From Sphagnum compactum (Eukaryota > Bryophyta > Sphagnopsida > Sphagnales): 64,000 nucleotides of DNA. The position numbers were made by a program, and so were the translations under genes. The stretch spans positions 11,656,001 to 11,720,000 of the forward strand of contig OZ234494.1 of the NCBI GenBank assembly GCA_965153455.1, written 5' to 3'. Shown here in pieces: positions 47,011-59,399 of the stretch; position 1 is the stretch's first letter; every line of letters begins with the position of its first letter. The notes under the pieces were generated by a model. It worked only from the letters and a program-made list of their open reading frames with translations. It searched no databases and was not told the origin of the DNA.

Positions 47011-47410
47011 TAAGCTCAGTAAAGCCCGAGCAGCCATCAGCTTTACTGGAATCAGGCCCACACTTGGCCCTGCCTCACACACAAGCTTGGGCTTTACCCT
47101 ACATGTAAAGCTCTCTAAACATATTTTTTAGCATATTGGGTGAGTAGGGTACTTGCCATAGCATCGGAGAAAATTGCAGTGTATGGGGAGGGCACCTTAT
47201 ATCCATCAATTTCCCTCCTAAAAATTGGGAGGGATATTATGCCTACTTGTAGGTGTAAAAACCCTTCCACTATTGTGGAGTAGGCATAAGAACCCTCCCA
47301 TTCATATGCCTCGTGATTTATGTAAGTTTGGTTCATGATAAATTTTGCCTAGTGCTTTACCCTACACTTATCACCTGTAGGGCAAGCTTTGACAACCACA
47401 CAACAAACAT
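47010..47410. repeat. Inverted-word region with dispersed repeat copy 2
   Basis: AGTAAAGCCCGAG (about 47019) faces CTTGGGCTTTACCCT (about 47087). GGGCACCTTATATCCATCAA near 47188 is shared with 32540-32640. GCTTTACCCTACA recurs near 47350. A small foldback or LTR-like element is possible; ends were not found. Confidence 0.5.
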
Positions 47411-49670
47411 TTCGAAAATGTACATTAATCCTTGCCATGTGCTAATGTTAAGTCCCTTGGAGCAAGACTTTACACAAATTTGGGCCCACCTTGAAAAGCA
47501 GGCCCTCATTCCTAGAACTCCGTACTCTTGGGGTTGTACTTACCTCAGAAATCATAAAATATTAGCAAGAATTTGCCACAAGCAAACAAAATCATTGGCT
47601 TGACCCTTCAACTACCCTTTTTTCCTTTATTGAAGCTTGCACTCAATGTGCTTATGTGTAGAGTAAGGCTCAAGAAATGGGGAGCTCCAAAAGTAAATGC
47701 TCACCCAGGGCAGAGTTAAGGGGCACTTACAGCATCACCAACTATAAAACTCAATGTGATTTTTGCTTTTTAAAAAATTACATGATAGCTAGTGGGTATC
47801 CAACAATAATAGGGGACAACATAGAAAAATACAATGAAAACCTGGACTATTAATCTAAAAGTTTGCACTTTTACTTCACAAAATAGATCACAATAATTGA
47901 TTAAATGTGCATGCTAATTTTGAACTCCTCCTAAACCATGAATCAATGGATATTTATAACTTGAATCAAATGAACACATGTGTAGCTCTAAATTAAACTA
48001 ACTCCAAACTAAACCAAATACCAATGATCACCTTACATTACCTGTCCTAACTTGGCTTAGACTCACATCATTGGTGAAGCTTGGTCAAAACAAACTGAGG
48101 CATGCTTTTGTTATTGTTTGAAAGCTTCAATGAGTAGGAATATTTAATAGAGTTGATTTCATAAATTTTTGACATAAGGTGTTGGAGATGCTGAATTTTG
48201 AAATTTTTTTCCACTAAAAATTCCATAAAAAAAAAAGAGTTCATTTTAATGGAAATGGAAATTGGATTGGAAATTTAAGTTAAAAATGTTGCAAGACACT
48301 CTTGGTGTTGTTGGAAATCCTTCAATGAATAGCATTTAATGGAAATGGTCTCATAATTTCTAGACCCAAGGTGCAAGAAATAATAAAAACTGAGTATAGT
48401 TTGTCATTATAAATTCAATAACAACTGAAAAGTTCATTTTAAAAAAAAAATGAAAATTGGATTACAAACCTGGGCTAAAGAAGTTGGGGCATGCTCTTGG
48501 TGATGCTGGAAAGTCTTCAATGGATAGGATTTAATAAAGCTAAGTTTGTATTTTTGAACTTAAGGTGTAAAAGATATTGAATTTTGAGTCATTTTTATCC
48601 TTGGAAACTCAACAAATTTTGGATTGCAAACTTAGGCTTTAAAAAATGTGTACTATTCACTATTACAATATATGTTAAATAGCAAACCACACTAATTCAA
48701 ATTTGGAAAAATGAGGACAACAACTTGTCCTTTGCCTATAGAGTTGCAAAAAGGGTTATGTAGAGTTCCATTTTGATACATTTGTAGCCTTTTAGATCTT
48801 TGCAAATGGCTTAAAAGTTTCCAAATACTTTTAAAAGACACTTTTATTTTTACCCCAATTTTTTTTAAGTTGGTGTGGTGAGATGTGTGAATTGTGGTTT
48901 CAAAAGACAATGTGATGTTTTTAGAATAAGTAAAGGAGTAAGAGGAAAGAAAAGAGACAGTGTCGATAATAATTAGCCTTGAAATCAACATACATAATTC
49001 CAGCATACACATCTTTTTGTAATATTGAGGTCTAATTTCAAGCTTTTGTTTGAAATGAAAGGTCCCCACACAACATCGAAGGTTGAGTTTCATTGGAGTC
49101 CTTGACATTATGGCTACAAGTTTTATTTTGAATATTTTGTTTTGCTTTTGCATTGTCTATTAATTTGCATTGTTTTTGGGGTTCTTTTTACTTTCCTTTT
49201 GTTTTGTTGTCTTTTTATTTTGTCATGTTTTTCTTCTCCTTATTCAACTTTTGTCCTAGGAAGGTTTTTTGTTTAGTATATTCTTTATTTCTTCTTTTTT
49301 TGCACAAAATGTACCAAGCAAGGAAAGATGGTATGAGAGACATCCGAAAGGCAATGGGTGCACCAATTTTTTCAAAACAAATGTGTTAGAATACAAAACT
49401 CTACAAGTTATAAGAAAGTTTAAGGTCACAAGCAAAAGAGGCAACTATTATAAAGAAGTTGTAAAAACCCACCCAAGTTCATATTTCCTAGTTTAAATTT
49501 CAATGTTTTTTAAATAGAATATGGTTTTGTTCCAATTTTTCATTTGTGATTTTCACTTGTTATGGTGAGTGTAAGGTTTTTATTAACATAGTTTGCATCT
49601 GTTTTGGAATATTGAACAAGTTTGTAACCCCATGCCAGCTCTTATGACTAGGTTTTTGCTAATGTTGTTG
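47411..49670. other. Intergenic, no gene
   Basis: A 153-codon minus-strand frame (48692-49153) is lysine- and phenylalanine-rich, lacks motifs and is probably chance in AT-rich DNA. Near 48060-48560 a block with AAGCTTCAATG(A/G)(G/A)TAGGAAT or similar words recurs about every 180 bp, an old tandem repeat. Confidence 0.4.
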
Positions 49671-49679
49671 TTTTAAATA

Positions 49680-49910
49680 TCCTAGGCGATATCACCCTAT
49701 ATTATTATACCTTAGGCTTGTACCTTAGGCTATTGTACCCAACCTATTCTACTTTAGATTATACTTTAAGTTATTCAAAGCCCTATATTTTAAATTATTT
49801 TAACCTAGGTTACTAATGTTGTTATTTTATCTTAAATTAGTTTAAGCTATTCTAGGCAATATTAGGCTATACATTAGGCTATTTTTATTAAGGGGCTAGG
49901 ATGGGTATGT
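49680..49910. repeat. TTAGGCTAT-rich degenerate repeat
   Basis: Variants of CCTTAGGC, TTAGGCTAT and ATTTTAA recur without fixed spacing. It is a low-complexity tract, not a clear telomere array. Confidence 0.5.
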
Positions 49911-50970
49911 GATTTTGAATGAATAAGGCAGTTAAGATAGGGACCGATCAGGAATTTTGTTAGTTTGAATTTTGAATTTTGTGATGATGATGTGACTTAG
50001 GATAGTTCAAAACGTTAGATTTCTAGAAAGCAAAAAGAGAAAGGAATGAAACATGGAGTTTAAAGAAGAATAGGAGGAGTTGTAGGTACTTGCAATAGAA
50101 AACCACAGCTTCTATTGGAAATAGCACAAACTTTAAATGTTTTTTTGGATTTTTAATAAAACATGGAATTATGCTATAATTTTGATTGATGTTTCAATAA
50201 TACAGATAAGCACATACTTCTACACTGAATTCTATATTCAACTTTGGTGTTAATTTTTTGTACTATCAGATCATGATGAAAGAATTGTAATTGGAATTTT
50301 TTTTTATGTATTCTAAAATGCAAATTCTAGTTATATGTAATAATCATGGATTTGATGTTATAATGAATGGTAGGGTTAAGTTTGTTGAGACTTAAGACAA
50401 GAATAGTGAACATATGCATGTGAAATGCAAATCTGTTGTTACAATAGTGTGAAATATTCTGCAAGAATTTAAATTTCACTTTTAAGATTTGGCAACCATC
50501 TTGTGGGGAATTTTTTTTTTGGTTCTTTCTTTCAATAATGGGAAAGTTTTCTACAAATTTTGTTGTATACTATAGATACGAATGTTCTGACGAGTAGAGT
50601 GTTTTTTTTTCAATTTAGAATTTTAAGGGGTATGTTAGAAAATATCATAGGTCTACACGGTTGATGCCATAAGGACTGTAGAGCGATCTATAGACTTTGA
50701 AGACGAAGAATTGTGAAACAAGACAAATCAGATGGTGACCCGGAGTTTACAACAACAATTAGACTTGGAGGCAAATTGGCAAGTTACTGAAAGTTAGACA
50801 GAAGACAATTTTGAAAATGGAAAGGAGTGTGTAAGGCTTACAATAACCCCATATCATAATTTGATGTTGGACAGACAAGTTTTGAAAACAGAGGAAATGC
50901 CTATGGGGCACAAGTTGTTTCTACCACAAGAAGTGGTACAATGGGACGTATGGACTAGGGGTCTTCAAAA
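49911..50970. other. Intergenic, nothing recognised
   Basis: No supported frame. Confidence 0.4.
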
Positions 50971-50974
50971 AAGG

Positions 50975-51334
50975 CTATGGTTGATCCATTAATGCTCCTG
51001 CCACATCCTGTAACTCCACATTCCTAATAATACTTGTTCTGATGCGAAAAAACACAAAAGGACAATCCATGATTACATGTCCTTCTTCTCCACAAAATGC
51101 ATAGGCCCTTAAAAGTAATTTGATCATCTCTGAATCCATAGATTCATGATCCCGTGTTTCGGTTGTGTACCTTGTTTGATCCAACTCTAAATTCCCTTGA
51201 TGTGAATATGATTGCAGTATTTCACCCAATGCATTCACTTGTGCTTCTACATACTTAGATGACCGTGGGTAATTTTTTTTAGTTTCTTCAAACACATCAA
51301 CATTGGTGTTTTCATCCACCTCCCAATGTTCCAC
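50975..51334 (-). pseudogene. Gag-like zinc-knuckle fragment of a retroelement
   Basis: A 119-codon minus-strand frame contains AFCGEEGHVIMDCPFVFFRI, then NVELQDVAGALMDQP at its end. C-x4-H-x4-C of a CCHC knuckle is present, but the first Cys is Tyr (AYAFC). The Asp/Glu-rich leader and the knuckle placement resemble gag proteins of plant retroelements. No protease, reverse transcriptase or LTR was found next to it, so it is an isolated relic. Confidence 0.5.
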
Positions 51335-51772
51335 TAGTTCATAGTAATCTAAAGATGCAGATTGATACGCAAACCTAGGTTGTATACCTCCTATAACATC
51401 CTTCTTTTAACTAGTCATCGATTTCGGACTTGAAATTTCCTGCGGTTGGTTAGGTACTACAGATGTCCCTACTTCGTTTTGATTTCTACAACTTTAAACC
51501 ACATATTACGGCTGAAAAGTATATTGCATCTGCTCATTTGGATGAGTAGTCAACTGCATCTCTTTCCGTGGAGATCATTGTCTATGTTAAATTGTCACCC
51601 ATTTAGACCAAACTTGACAATGCCACGAGACCTATAACTGTGGAATTCGACATATTTACATCTTCAACTCCAAAAGAGGCATCTTCTCTTGAAGAAATTC
51701 TATCAAATTCAGACAAAGGACATTATGACTAGGGCAACACCAAAATTGCACATGAAGAAAAAAATTGCTTAC

Positions 51773-52260
51773 CTCAATGAAAATGCACTCAAAGTTGTGC
51801 TGCGCAATGATGAGAAGCAAACCATCTTCTACAGCATCTGTTTCAAATGAGCAAATCCAATGCCACATTTTGTAGCTTTGATCACTACCTCATCACCTTG
51901 CTTCAGCCCTTTCTTAGACCTCCATACCGGCTCAATTCCTAAAGATTGAACAACCACGTCAATGTTGTACTGCAGATCTGCGAAATTCACAGTAGCTGCC
52001 GGCCCCCGCCATGCCTTAACCAAGCTAGTAGCAACATTTCCCTGCTTCTTCTTCTCCTTTTTCAAATCACCAATGACTTCCGACTCCAGTGCCACAATCT
52101 GGTCCTTGAAGCCCGAGAGCTGGAGCTTGAGCATCTCCTTAGCCTTGGTGGCATCCACAACCGAGTCCAGCACCTCCACTATAGTATCAATCTCGGTAAT
52201 AATGTGCGAGAACAACACCACGCGACGCCCAGAATCCTCCTTAGCTCCACCGCACCTCAG
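51773..52260 (-). pseudogene. Coding-like segment of unknown family, with one frame change
   Basis: A minus-strand frame open from about 52286 to 51829 encodes a charged, probably coiled-coil stretch (DATKAKEMLKLQL, VIGDLKKEKKKQG) followed by a more globular part (AWRGPAATVNFADLQYNID, GDEVVIKATKCGIGFAH). It stops at TAG 51829-51831. A second frame takes over at once: ETDAVEDGLLLIIAQHNFEC, then IFIE and a textbook donor GAG/GTAAGC at 51773. The two frames join smoothly in sense, so a one-base indel near 51855 is likely. G+C is higher than in its surroundings. There is no in-frame ATG, so it would be an internal exon. I do not recognise the family; it could be a broken gene or a live exon with an assembly error. 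Confidence 0.4.
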
Positions 52261-52286
52261 ATGCTCCCCCCCCGCCTGCCTGTATT

Positions 52287-53250
52287 GCTACAACCTATGT
52301 TTGTTTCTTCTTCACAATCCTCCTACCGTGGTAACCCCATGACAAAGTACAAAGCTGATCCGATCTATGTATGTTTTTGTGTGTGTTTCTTTGGAATATA
52401 ATATGTCGCAATTCCAAGTCCACGGTGACTTCTGGTCTTTGAAATCTCTACAAAGTCACGCGAGTAGGTAGCTTGTCTTTCTTCAAGGTGGCAAGAAATG
52501 AACGATGTCCGCTCCCGCCCTCTTACAGAGGGTCGTCCACTTTCGAAAAAGAGACAAAGACAGAGAGTATCAGCCAGCCCTAAGGCTACAGAGAAACTCT
52601 CAGTAGTGTTGTTGCACCTTCCTAATAAGGTGTTATCTCCTAATTGATTGCTTGTTAAGCATCCCCCTTTAACATCTGCACATGTTTGGCATTTGTTTGT
52701 GGGTTGATTGTCGTAACCACATGTGGCATTATCATTTTGGATCATGTAGACTGCAAGGGGATGTGAAGTGTTGGCTGAATGACTACTAAGGTGCTTTGGA
52801 AGATTTAACCAAGTCAGACCTTCTCAAACCCAATGATACATTTACCTTGAGGTATCCTATCTTTTCTTTGCACTGACAGACTTGAAGAAACCAGCCCAGA
52901 GAATTGCACTTGATGCAGTTTTGACTCAATGTTGTAAAACTGTTGACTTTAACCTTGAAGGCTAAGAGTGAAGGAACAAATGATGCAAATATGATGTGTA
53001 GGACATGGAAAGAGAAAGATATGCCTATCGCAAAGTCCAGTTATCATTTGGATGAAGGAGATCTGCACTGTTCAGGGACTCAAGTGCACCTCGATGATCC
53101 CCAAGAGCTGATTTGGCAGCACCCAGAGCTCTGTTATGTCACAGGTCAATAACAGGATCTGTCACACTTATTGCTAAACAGAAAAAGAAAAAAAGACCAT
53201 TGCACTTCAAGGTCCATCTAGTCAGCGCTCCACCTAAATTCAACATCAAG
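52287..53250. other. Intergenic, no gene supported
   Basis: Frames on both strands (for example 52365-52745 minus) lack motifs. Confidence 0.35.
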
Positions 53251-53640
53251 TTCAACTTGGCTGCAGACCACCAGTCACTTAAAATATTACTCTTATCACA
53301 TATGTTGTCCAAATCAAGCTTGCTTTAGCTCATTAGAAAACTAACTACAAGGCGCATCTATTTACCAAATTGCAAGCTCTGCACCCAAACTAGTAAGAAA
53401 TTATGTTATCAAACCTGAGAGGGTTTTCTAAAGGCAAAAGGTTCAACTTGGCTGTAGACCACCAGTCACTTAAAATATTACTTCTATCGCATATGTTGTC
53501 CAAATCAAGCTTGCCTTAGCTCATTAAAAAGCTAACTACAAGGCGCATCTACCTACCACATTGCAAGCTCTATAACTAAACTAACAAAAATTGTGCTACC
53601 AAACCCGAGAAGGTTTGTGAAATTCCTCTAAAATTTCAAG
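53251..53640. repeat. ~200-bp direct duplication
   Basis: TTCAACTTGGCTG starts at 53251 and 53452. Both copies continue through ACCACCAGTCACTTAAAATA, TTGTCCAAATCAAGCTTGC and AACTACAAGGCGCATCTA. Confidence 0.92.
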
Positions 53641-54546
53641 TTCCCAACATTATTCCACTCATTTCTATTCTTTCGAAGTACCCCAAACATGAAATCCACT
53701 ATCCCTCTTTCCACCATCTACTTAGACTCATCGTCCTTCTCCTTCCCTTCCCAAGAAAAATATCACAAGAAGAACACCCCCAAAACTCCTCTCTCCCAAG
53801 CTTTTCATGACCTCTCCTTAAGCTTGTTTTCTTTGTCCCATGGAAGTTGTGGAAATCCTTCCCTCTAATCCATGGCCTCCTCATCCTTCAAGAACCAATG
53901 AGAATCGAAAATGATTTGCCCTCCAATGGAGTTTAGGATGAACATTTTTGTGCCCAATGAAACACCAAAAGGGTTCCATCCTCCAATCAAATAAGATGAT
54001 AATCCTCATGACCAATGGAATTGGAGGACTCATCCTTTTCCTTATCTTGGACATATTGATGAGGTTTTTGAACTCGATCCTTATCCACTTCGTCCGTTTG
54101 ACTTTCAAATCTTAATTCTTCATTCTAATTATTTCAAGTAACTAACCACTAGAATAATTTATCAGTAGTAATAAGTAAACATCCTTGAGTTCCTACTTGA
54201 CTAAATCAACTCAATGGTAGTAGTAATATTCCCGTGTGCCATTTACTCTTTTAATATCGTTTAATTATTCTTTACCAGGTACTAATTAATTGTGTAGTAC
54301 ATAGTAAATTGGAATTAAAATTTCCATTGCAAGAACCCCCATGTACTTCTAGATCCACCATTGAAATTAAGGTTTGATGAATCCATTAGAATTAGGATGT
54401 TCGGGTTTTCATGAGGTTCCGTCGTCACTCCCACACATTACGCCTCCTTAAGTTGTTAAATAAAGGCATCGACCCCCTCTAAATGCAAATACCACATTGT
54501 TCCAGCTACTCCTTTGGTTTTTGTTGATGTAAGTGAAGATTCAGTC
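53641..54546. other. Intergenic, no gene supported
   Basis: A minus-strand frame at 53699-54108 lies in a TCTTCC-rich stretch and shows no motif. The frame of the next ORF is open back to 54463. Confidence 0.35.
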
Positions 54547-54960
54547 ATGGGGGATGATGCTATTACACCTTCGAATCCTCTAGTTATGCCAGTAAAAGAG
54601 GAAGAGTTTAAAGAAACACCGTTTGACGTGAAAATCTCCCAACGGCCGTGTGACGAAAAATCGTTCGAAAGATTGGTGCGCACTCGAGTCGTTCGTTTGG
54701 CATGGGATCGTCGATTGTCTCTTAACCCACACGCTTTAGCGATGTACTTAGAATTTGTTCTCACTTGTGGAGTTACACCAAAAAGGTTTGAAAAGTGTCA
54801 ATGTGAAGATGATGATGTTCGTCTTTATTTTCGAACTTGGGTTCCTGGTGATGGCCATTATCGTTGGTTACAAGGCCCAATCAACCCCCTTTCTATGGAG
54901 CATCGAGCCAAATACCTAGCTCGCACCATTCGTCACATTTTGGATTTTTTACAGTTGTGA
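54547..54960 (+). CDS. Orphan ORF, 137 residues, unknown function
   Basis: An uninterrupted frame from ATG 54547 (MGDDAITPSNPLVM) to TGA 54958-54960. It is open upstream without an ATG back to 54460. Codon use is balanced and unlike the AT-rich surroundings. The protein is soluble-looking: an acidic N-terminal third, then a charged region with paired basics (RTRVVRLAWDRRLSLNP), a short Cys pair (CQC) and a basic C-terminal helix (EHRAKYLARTIRHILDFLQL). There is no signal peptide or membrane segment. I recognise no family. It may be a live lineage-specific gene, the last exon of a larger gene (AG steps lie near 54464), or a young transposon-derived frame. Confidence 0.45.
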   Translation: MGDDAITPSNPLVMPVKEEEFKETPFDVKISQRPCDEKSFERLVRTRVVRLAWDRRLSLNPHALAMYLEFVLTCGVTPKRFEKCQCEDDDVRLYFRTWVPGDGHYRWLQGPINPLSMEHRAKYLARTIRHILDFLQL

Positions 54961-57900
54961 TTTATCCCCTTTAAGTCGTTTGTAATTCATTTACTCTAAA
55001 TTGTAATTCATTTGAAGCTACTCAGGTGGAAATGTTAGGATTTAAATTCGATTTCGATTCTATTTAGGGACCTAATAAAAGTGAACATTGAATAAAGGTG
55101 TATTAAGACTACATCATAAAAATCTTATAAGCACATCATTAGTGCTTGAAGATTATTCTAGAAAACTAATGGCGAAATGTTGTGTTAACTATGCGCTTGA
55201 AAATTGTTCTATCTCTATTGGACCTTTCATCGACACCTCTTCTTCATGAATCTCAACATCCTTGTTATTCACTAAATACTAAAACAAGACTAATGTTTTG
55301 CTAAACACCATGAACTTTGGTGTTTGTTTCCACCCCCACCTCTCTAAAGATCTCTCACCCTTAAATACGCAATTGAGGTCCTAAAATTATGGTTATCATT
55401 TTTTTGTTGAAAAAAAGAATTAACCCAACACCTTATTCACCAATATCGTATTTCGAAAAAAAAAACAACCCCCCCATGCAACCATGCGCATTCATCATTC
55501 CTTATTCTATCTTGAAGTCGCTAAAAACCCCTAATAACCTTATCACACTCGAATATTCTTGATGCAACTCTTAAAAATTGAAATTATCGCACATGGTTGT
55601 GTCGGTATGGCTCATAAGGTAATTTAGATTCATATTAGAAAGATGCATCAATTTCAATAGGTACCATGTATATACAAGTGTTGGTAAGTTCTTTCGAGTG
55701 TTAAACCTAGTGAGTTCATGTTATTGTGATGTGTTCCTAAACCAACAACCCTTTGGTGGAATCAACACATGGGCTAGATTGTGAAACCATCCTTTTGTTA
55801 AAACTAGAATTGAAACTTGGAAAAATAATCTTAAACATAGTTTCAAGTTTTAAGGTAAGCAAGTTAATTTTTTTTGAAAAGTTGGCAAGTAGATCAAATT
55901 TAATAAATACTTATCAATTTTAATTAATTGTAAAATTCCATACTTATATAATCTTATGGAGTTTGTAAAATGAATCATAATTAAGGGGACAAGTTGGTTA
56001 TCATAGTTGCAATTTTTTTTGGATTGTAAATAAATTTAAAATGTAAAGTTATATTCAATAATAACATTATCAATATTTAAATTTTCCATGCTGTAATAAG
56101 CTTTAGTGAAAAATCATATTAAAAAATATGGACAAATTATAAGAAAAAAATGGACTCATAATGACTTTATCCCAATCACAAAGTAAAAATTAACATGTGG
56201 ACCTAAAAAATATGATATAGTCGGGTCTTTTGTTTTTTTCTTTAAATAATAACATCAAATGAGGTGTTTAAGAATAAAATGCATTGAAAATTTCCCTACA
56301 AGAAAATAATAATAATAATTACAATTGCATCATCATGTTTATTTGTCCATTTCTCATTCAAAATTTCATATTTTTACATGGATGTTTTTATTAGGTATGT
56401 GTCCAACCATGTACACACTTGGAGTTACCCATATTTTGAATAAAAGCATAAAGGAATGTACATTAGACACATAAGTTATTTATTTTCATATTGTAAAACT
56501 TTTATCTATAATTAAAAATGGACTCTCAAAAGACCAAAAGTGAACCACTTAACCATGTTTTTGCACTATAATTTGTACATGGAACTATACCTAGTTTTTG
56601 AACCAGGCCCAAAAAATTTCGATGTGAAAAAATGTGTCAAACCAAAACCATAAGATTTAGAAACTTCAAGAAGTGGGGTCAAACCCGCGCTCAAAGAACC
56701 CATCAAAAAAATGTTTAGTGTCAAAACTGGGACCAAAAGTTTGTTTCACAGGAAAAACCAACCAACATTAGTATATACTTGCTTCATACCATCCATAAAT
56801 TAGCCTTTCACTGTAACACTATGACCAAGATGCTATGAATTTTGACTATTCTAAAATTTGCAATGTACTTATGCATGTTTTATTCCCCAAACATAACGAA
56901 GCTTATTGAGCAGAATTACAGGCAACTTGAGTCTTGCAATGAAGCAAGAAACATTACAAGCAACAAGAAATCATCAAATCTAAGTTACATCAAGAGGAAA
57001 TATGAGGCCTAAATGTCACCAATGTTCAAGGAGGCACTCGATAACACCTAGAGCCCATGCTAAACCCTCCATACAAGTTTGCTAATTTCTATTGAGAGGC
57101 CTCTCAGTAGAGTTTTCTTATGACATAAGAAATGTGAACCCTAACCCTTGATGGGTAGGGTTTTAATAAGCCTCAGGGGAATACAGTATGCAGGCACACA
57201 AGTATCAGGGGTTACTGCAAAATATGATACCCTACAAACAAATAAGGTAACTTACACCTTAGTTTATGGCCAGGTTGATAATCAACCTTTCCACAATTCT
57301 AGACCAACAATGGATCAAACCACTATCTATTTGTTGATGTCAATGCAAATGGAAGGTATGGATTAACCTCAAAGGTTCAATCAACCTGATTTGGGTTGAT
57401 GGTGGATTGCATGGAAGCCATTTAGAGGCAATGATAGAGTCCAATCTCAAGATAGGCTCCCTGGAAGTTCTCTTCATAATGAGCAATTTGAGTAGAGAAT
57501 TAAGGCCTCCTGTATAAGTAGTGATAAAATGTGAAGATTGTAGCCAATTTTGGGCTTGCCCAGTTATGTGAGGGAGCAATGGGCAGCAATTTGAAGCCTA
57601 CAGGTCAGTTGCTGGGGATTTGTTATGTCCACTATGGATTCCTATGTGAACCTTTCTCATACTATTTTTATAGAATTGTAATTTTATCTCATATCTAGCT
57701 AAATGGCAATGAAAGCTTTGGATCTAGCAGGTGGTGTTATCATCTTTTGAGCTTCATCTCTTGAGGTTCTTCTTGTTGCAGATAAGTTCAGGGTCTTCAA
57801 AAAATGGGCAGTAAATAATTTAGCACAAGTATTACACAAATGAGCTTTTAGTGATGTACAAAATGTTGTAGCTGGCTTCTTAAAACCCCTTATGTCACAC

Positions 57901-58300
57901 CGTACACGGCAAATACATATGTATATCATGGGTCTGATAATATATCAGGTGTAGCCATGAACGGTTGTATCTAGACATAAGTATCCATGGCAAGGGTATA
58001 ATTACATGAAAAAATATAATCTTCAGAGATAAAAAAAAGATATAACATGGTTCTCAAAAACCACATATGCTTATATTTTTATAAGATCCCTAGTTATTAT
58101 ATCAGGGTAATAATTCAAATACCCAAAAACCAGTAGGTGGATGGATTGATGGATGGAAGGTGGGATGATGGACCACATGGACAAGTAGCACAGTAGAGAA
58201 GAGAAGGTTAGTCATTAGGGAAGTCCAGGTGTGTTGACACACTACTTGTCATTGGCCCTGCTGCTCCTGTGCCTCTGTTTGTCGCCCCCCTCTCCTCTTT
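54961..58300. other. AT-rich intergenic DNA, no gene
   Basis: No supported gene in over 3 kb. A 72-codon plus-strand frame at 57148-57366 has no motif. Confidence 0.45.
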
Positions 58301-58338
58301 GGAGATTGAAGAAAGCTTGCAATCCCTTCAACAGAATG

Positions 58339-58563
58339 GACTTCTCTCTCTCTCTCTTTCACCCCTTTGTCTTGAACTGCTGCTGTTGCTGATCTCTCCC
58401 TCTCTCTCTCTCTTCACATTGTCCATGCTGTCAAGGTGTAGTTCAAAACTTTTGAGGATGCCAAAATTCTAAAGAGAAACTATAGAGGCAGACACTAACT
58501 CTCAATCATCAACCTCTACATCAATTCTGCATGAAAATGCACATGTAAAGCCTCGGCTTCCAA

Positions 58564-58599
<36 letters not shown>

Positions 58600-58605
58600 A
58601 GTTTG
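58339..58605. repeat. Clustered (CT)n microsatellites
   Basis: CT runs at about 58341-58360, 58396-58415 and 58562-58600, the last about 20 repeats long. Confidence 0.9.
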
Positions 58606-59399
58606 CAACACAAAAAGGGATAAAAGGGACAATGAGAATAAGGTCAACATGGGGGTTACCTTCTGCACTAGCCTGTGACAGCTTCAGAATTGGCCGCAGA
58701 CAAGAAAAAAGACACCCAACTTCTGTAGCCATCCCTCAACAGCACATGAATTGTCATATGCATATGATCCCTGGGAGACGTGGAGGGAGCAGGACACAAC
58801 TGGATTGGAAAGCTCAAAGCCGGTCAGGATCAGGTGAAATCCCAATGTCTCCATCAAATGTCCTGAATGGACTACATATTTGGAAGCTGGTTGCATAATG
58901 ATTCTCACAGCTATGATGCACCTCCTCCTCAATATGCAAGCCCTGTCAGAGCTTCTGTCGAATGTCCTGTGTATGGCAGGAGGTGGCTTTGAGTTGCCTG
59001 CATTAAATGTACCCCACTTCAATCCAGGTTTTTGCTTCAGCTCTTTTTGCCACCATTGTTGTTGCAGGATTGAACATGAATGCCAACTTGCTTCATCACA
59101 CTCCTATCCTGTTGTGTTCAGCAGACCACTGAACAGCAATTGAACCTAAGAATTGCTCAACTGTTTCAATGAATTTTAGAGAAAGCTCTTTCTTGTTGAT
59201 TAAGAGATCTACTAAGGTCCAGAAACTTCACACGGTTGCAGGTATGCGTCATGATCACAAGCTAGAGCTGAGCAAGAGCACCAGTTCACAATTGGAAAGA
59301 TCTCTCGGATCACTGCTCTTGAGCAGTTTCTTGGAGTTTTTTTTTGGGTGCAGGAAACATTCACAGCCCAGTGGCAGAGATTGCTATTTTGGGAGACAG

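Noticed and set aside
48692-49153. 153-codon minus-strand open frame
   Set aside because: Composition matches the AT-rich surroundings, with no motif and no plausible splice or promoter context.
57148-57366. 72-codon frame with a Tyr/Thr-rich sequence
   Set aside because: No family likeness and no supporting context.
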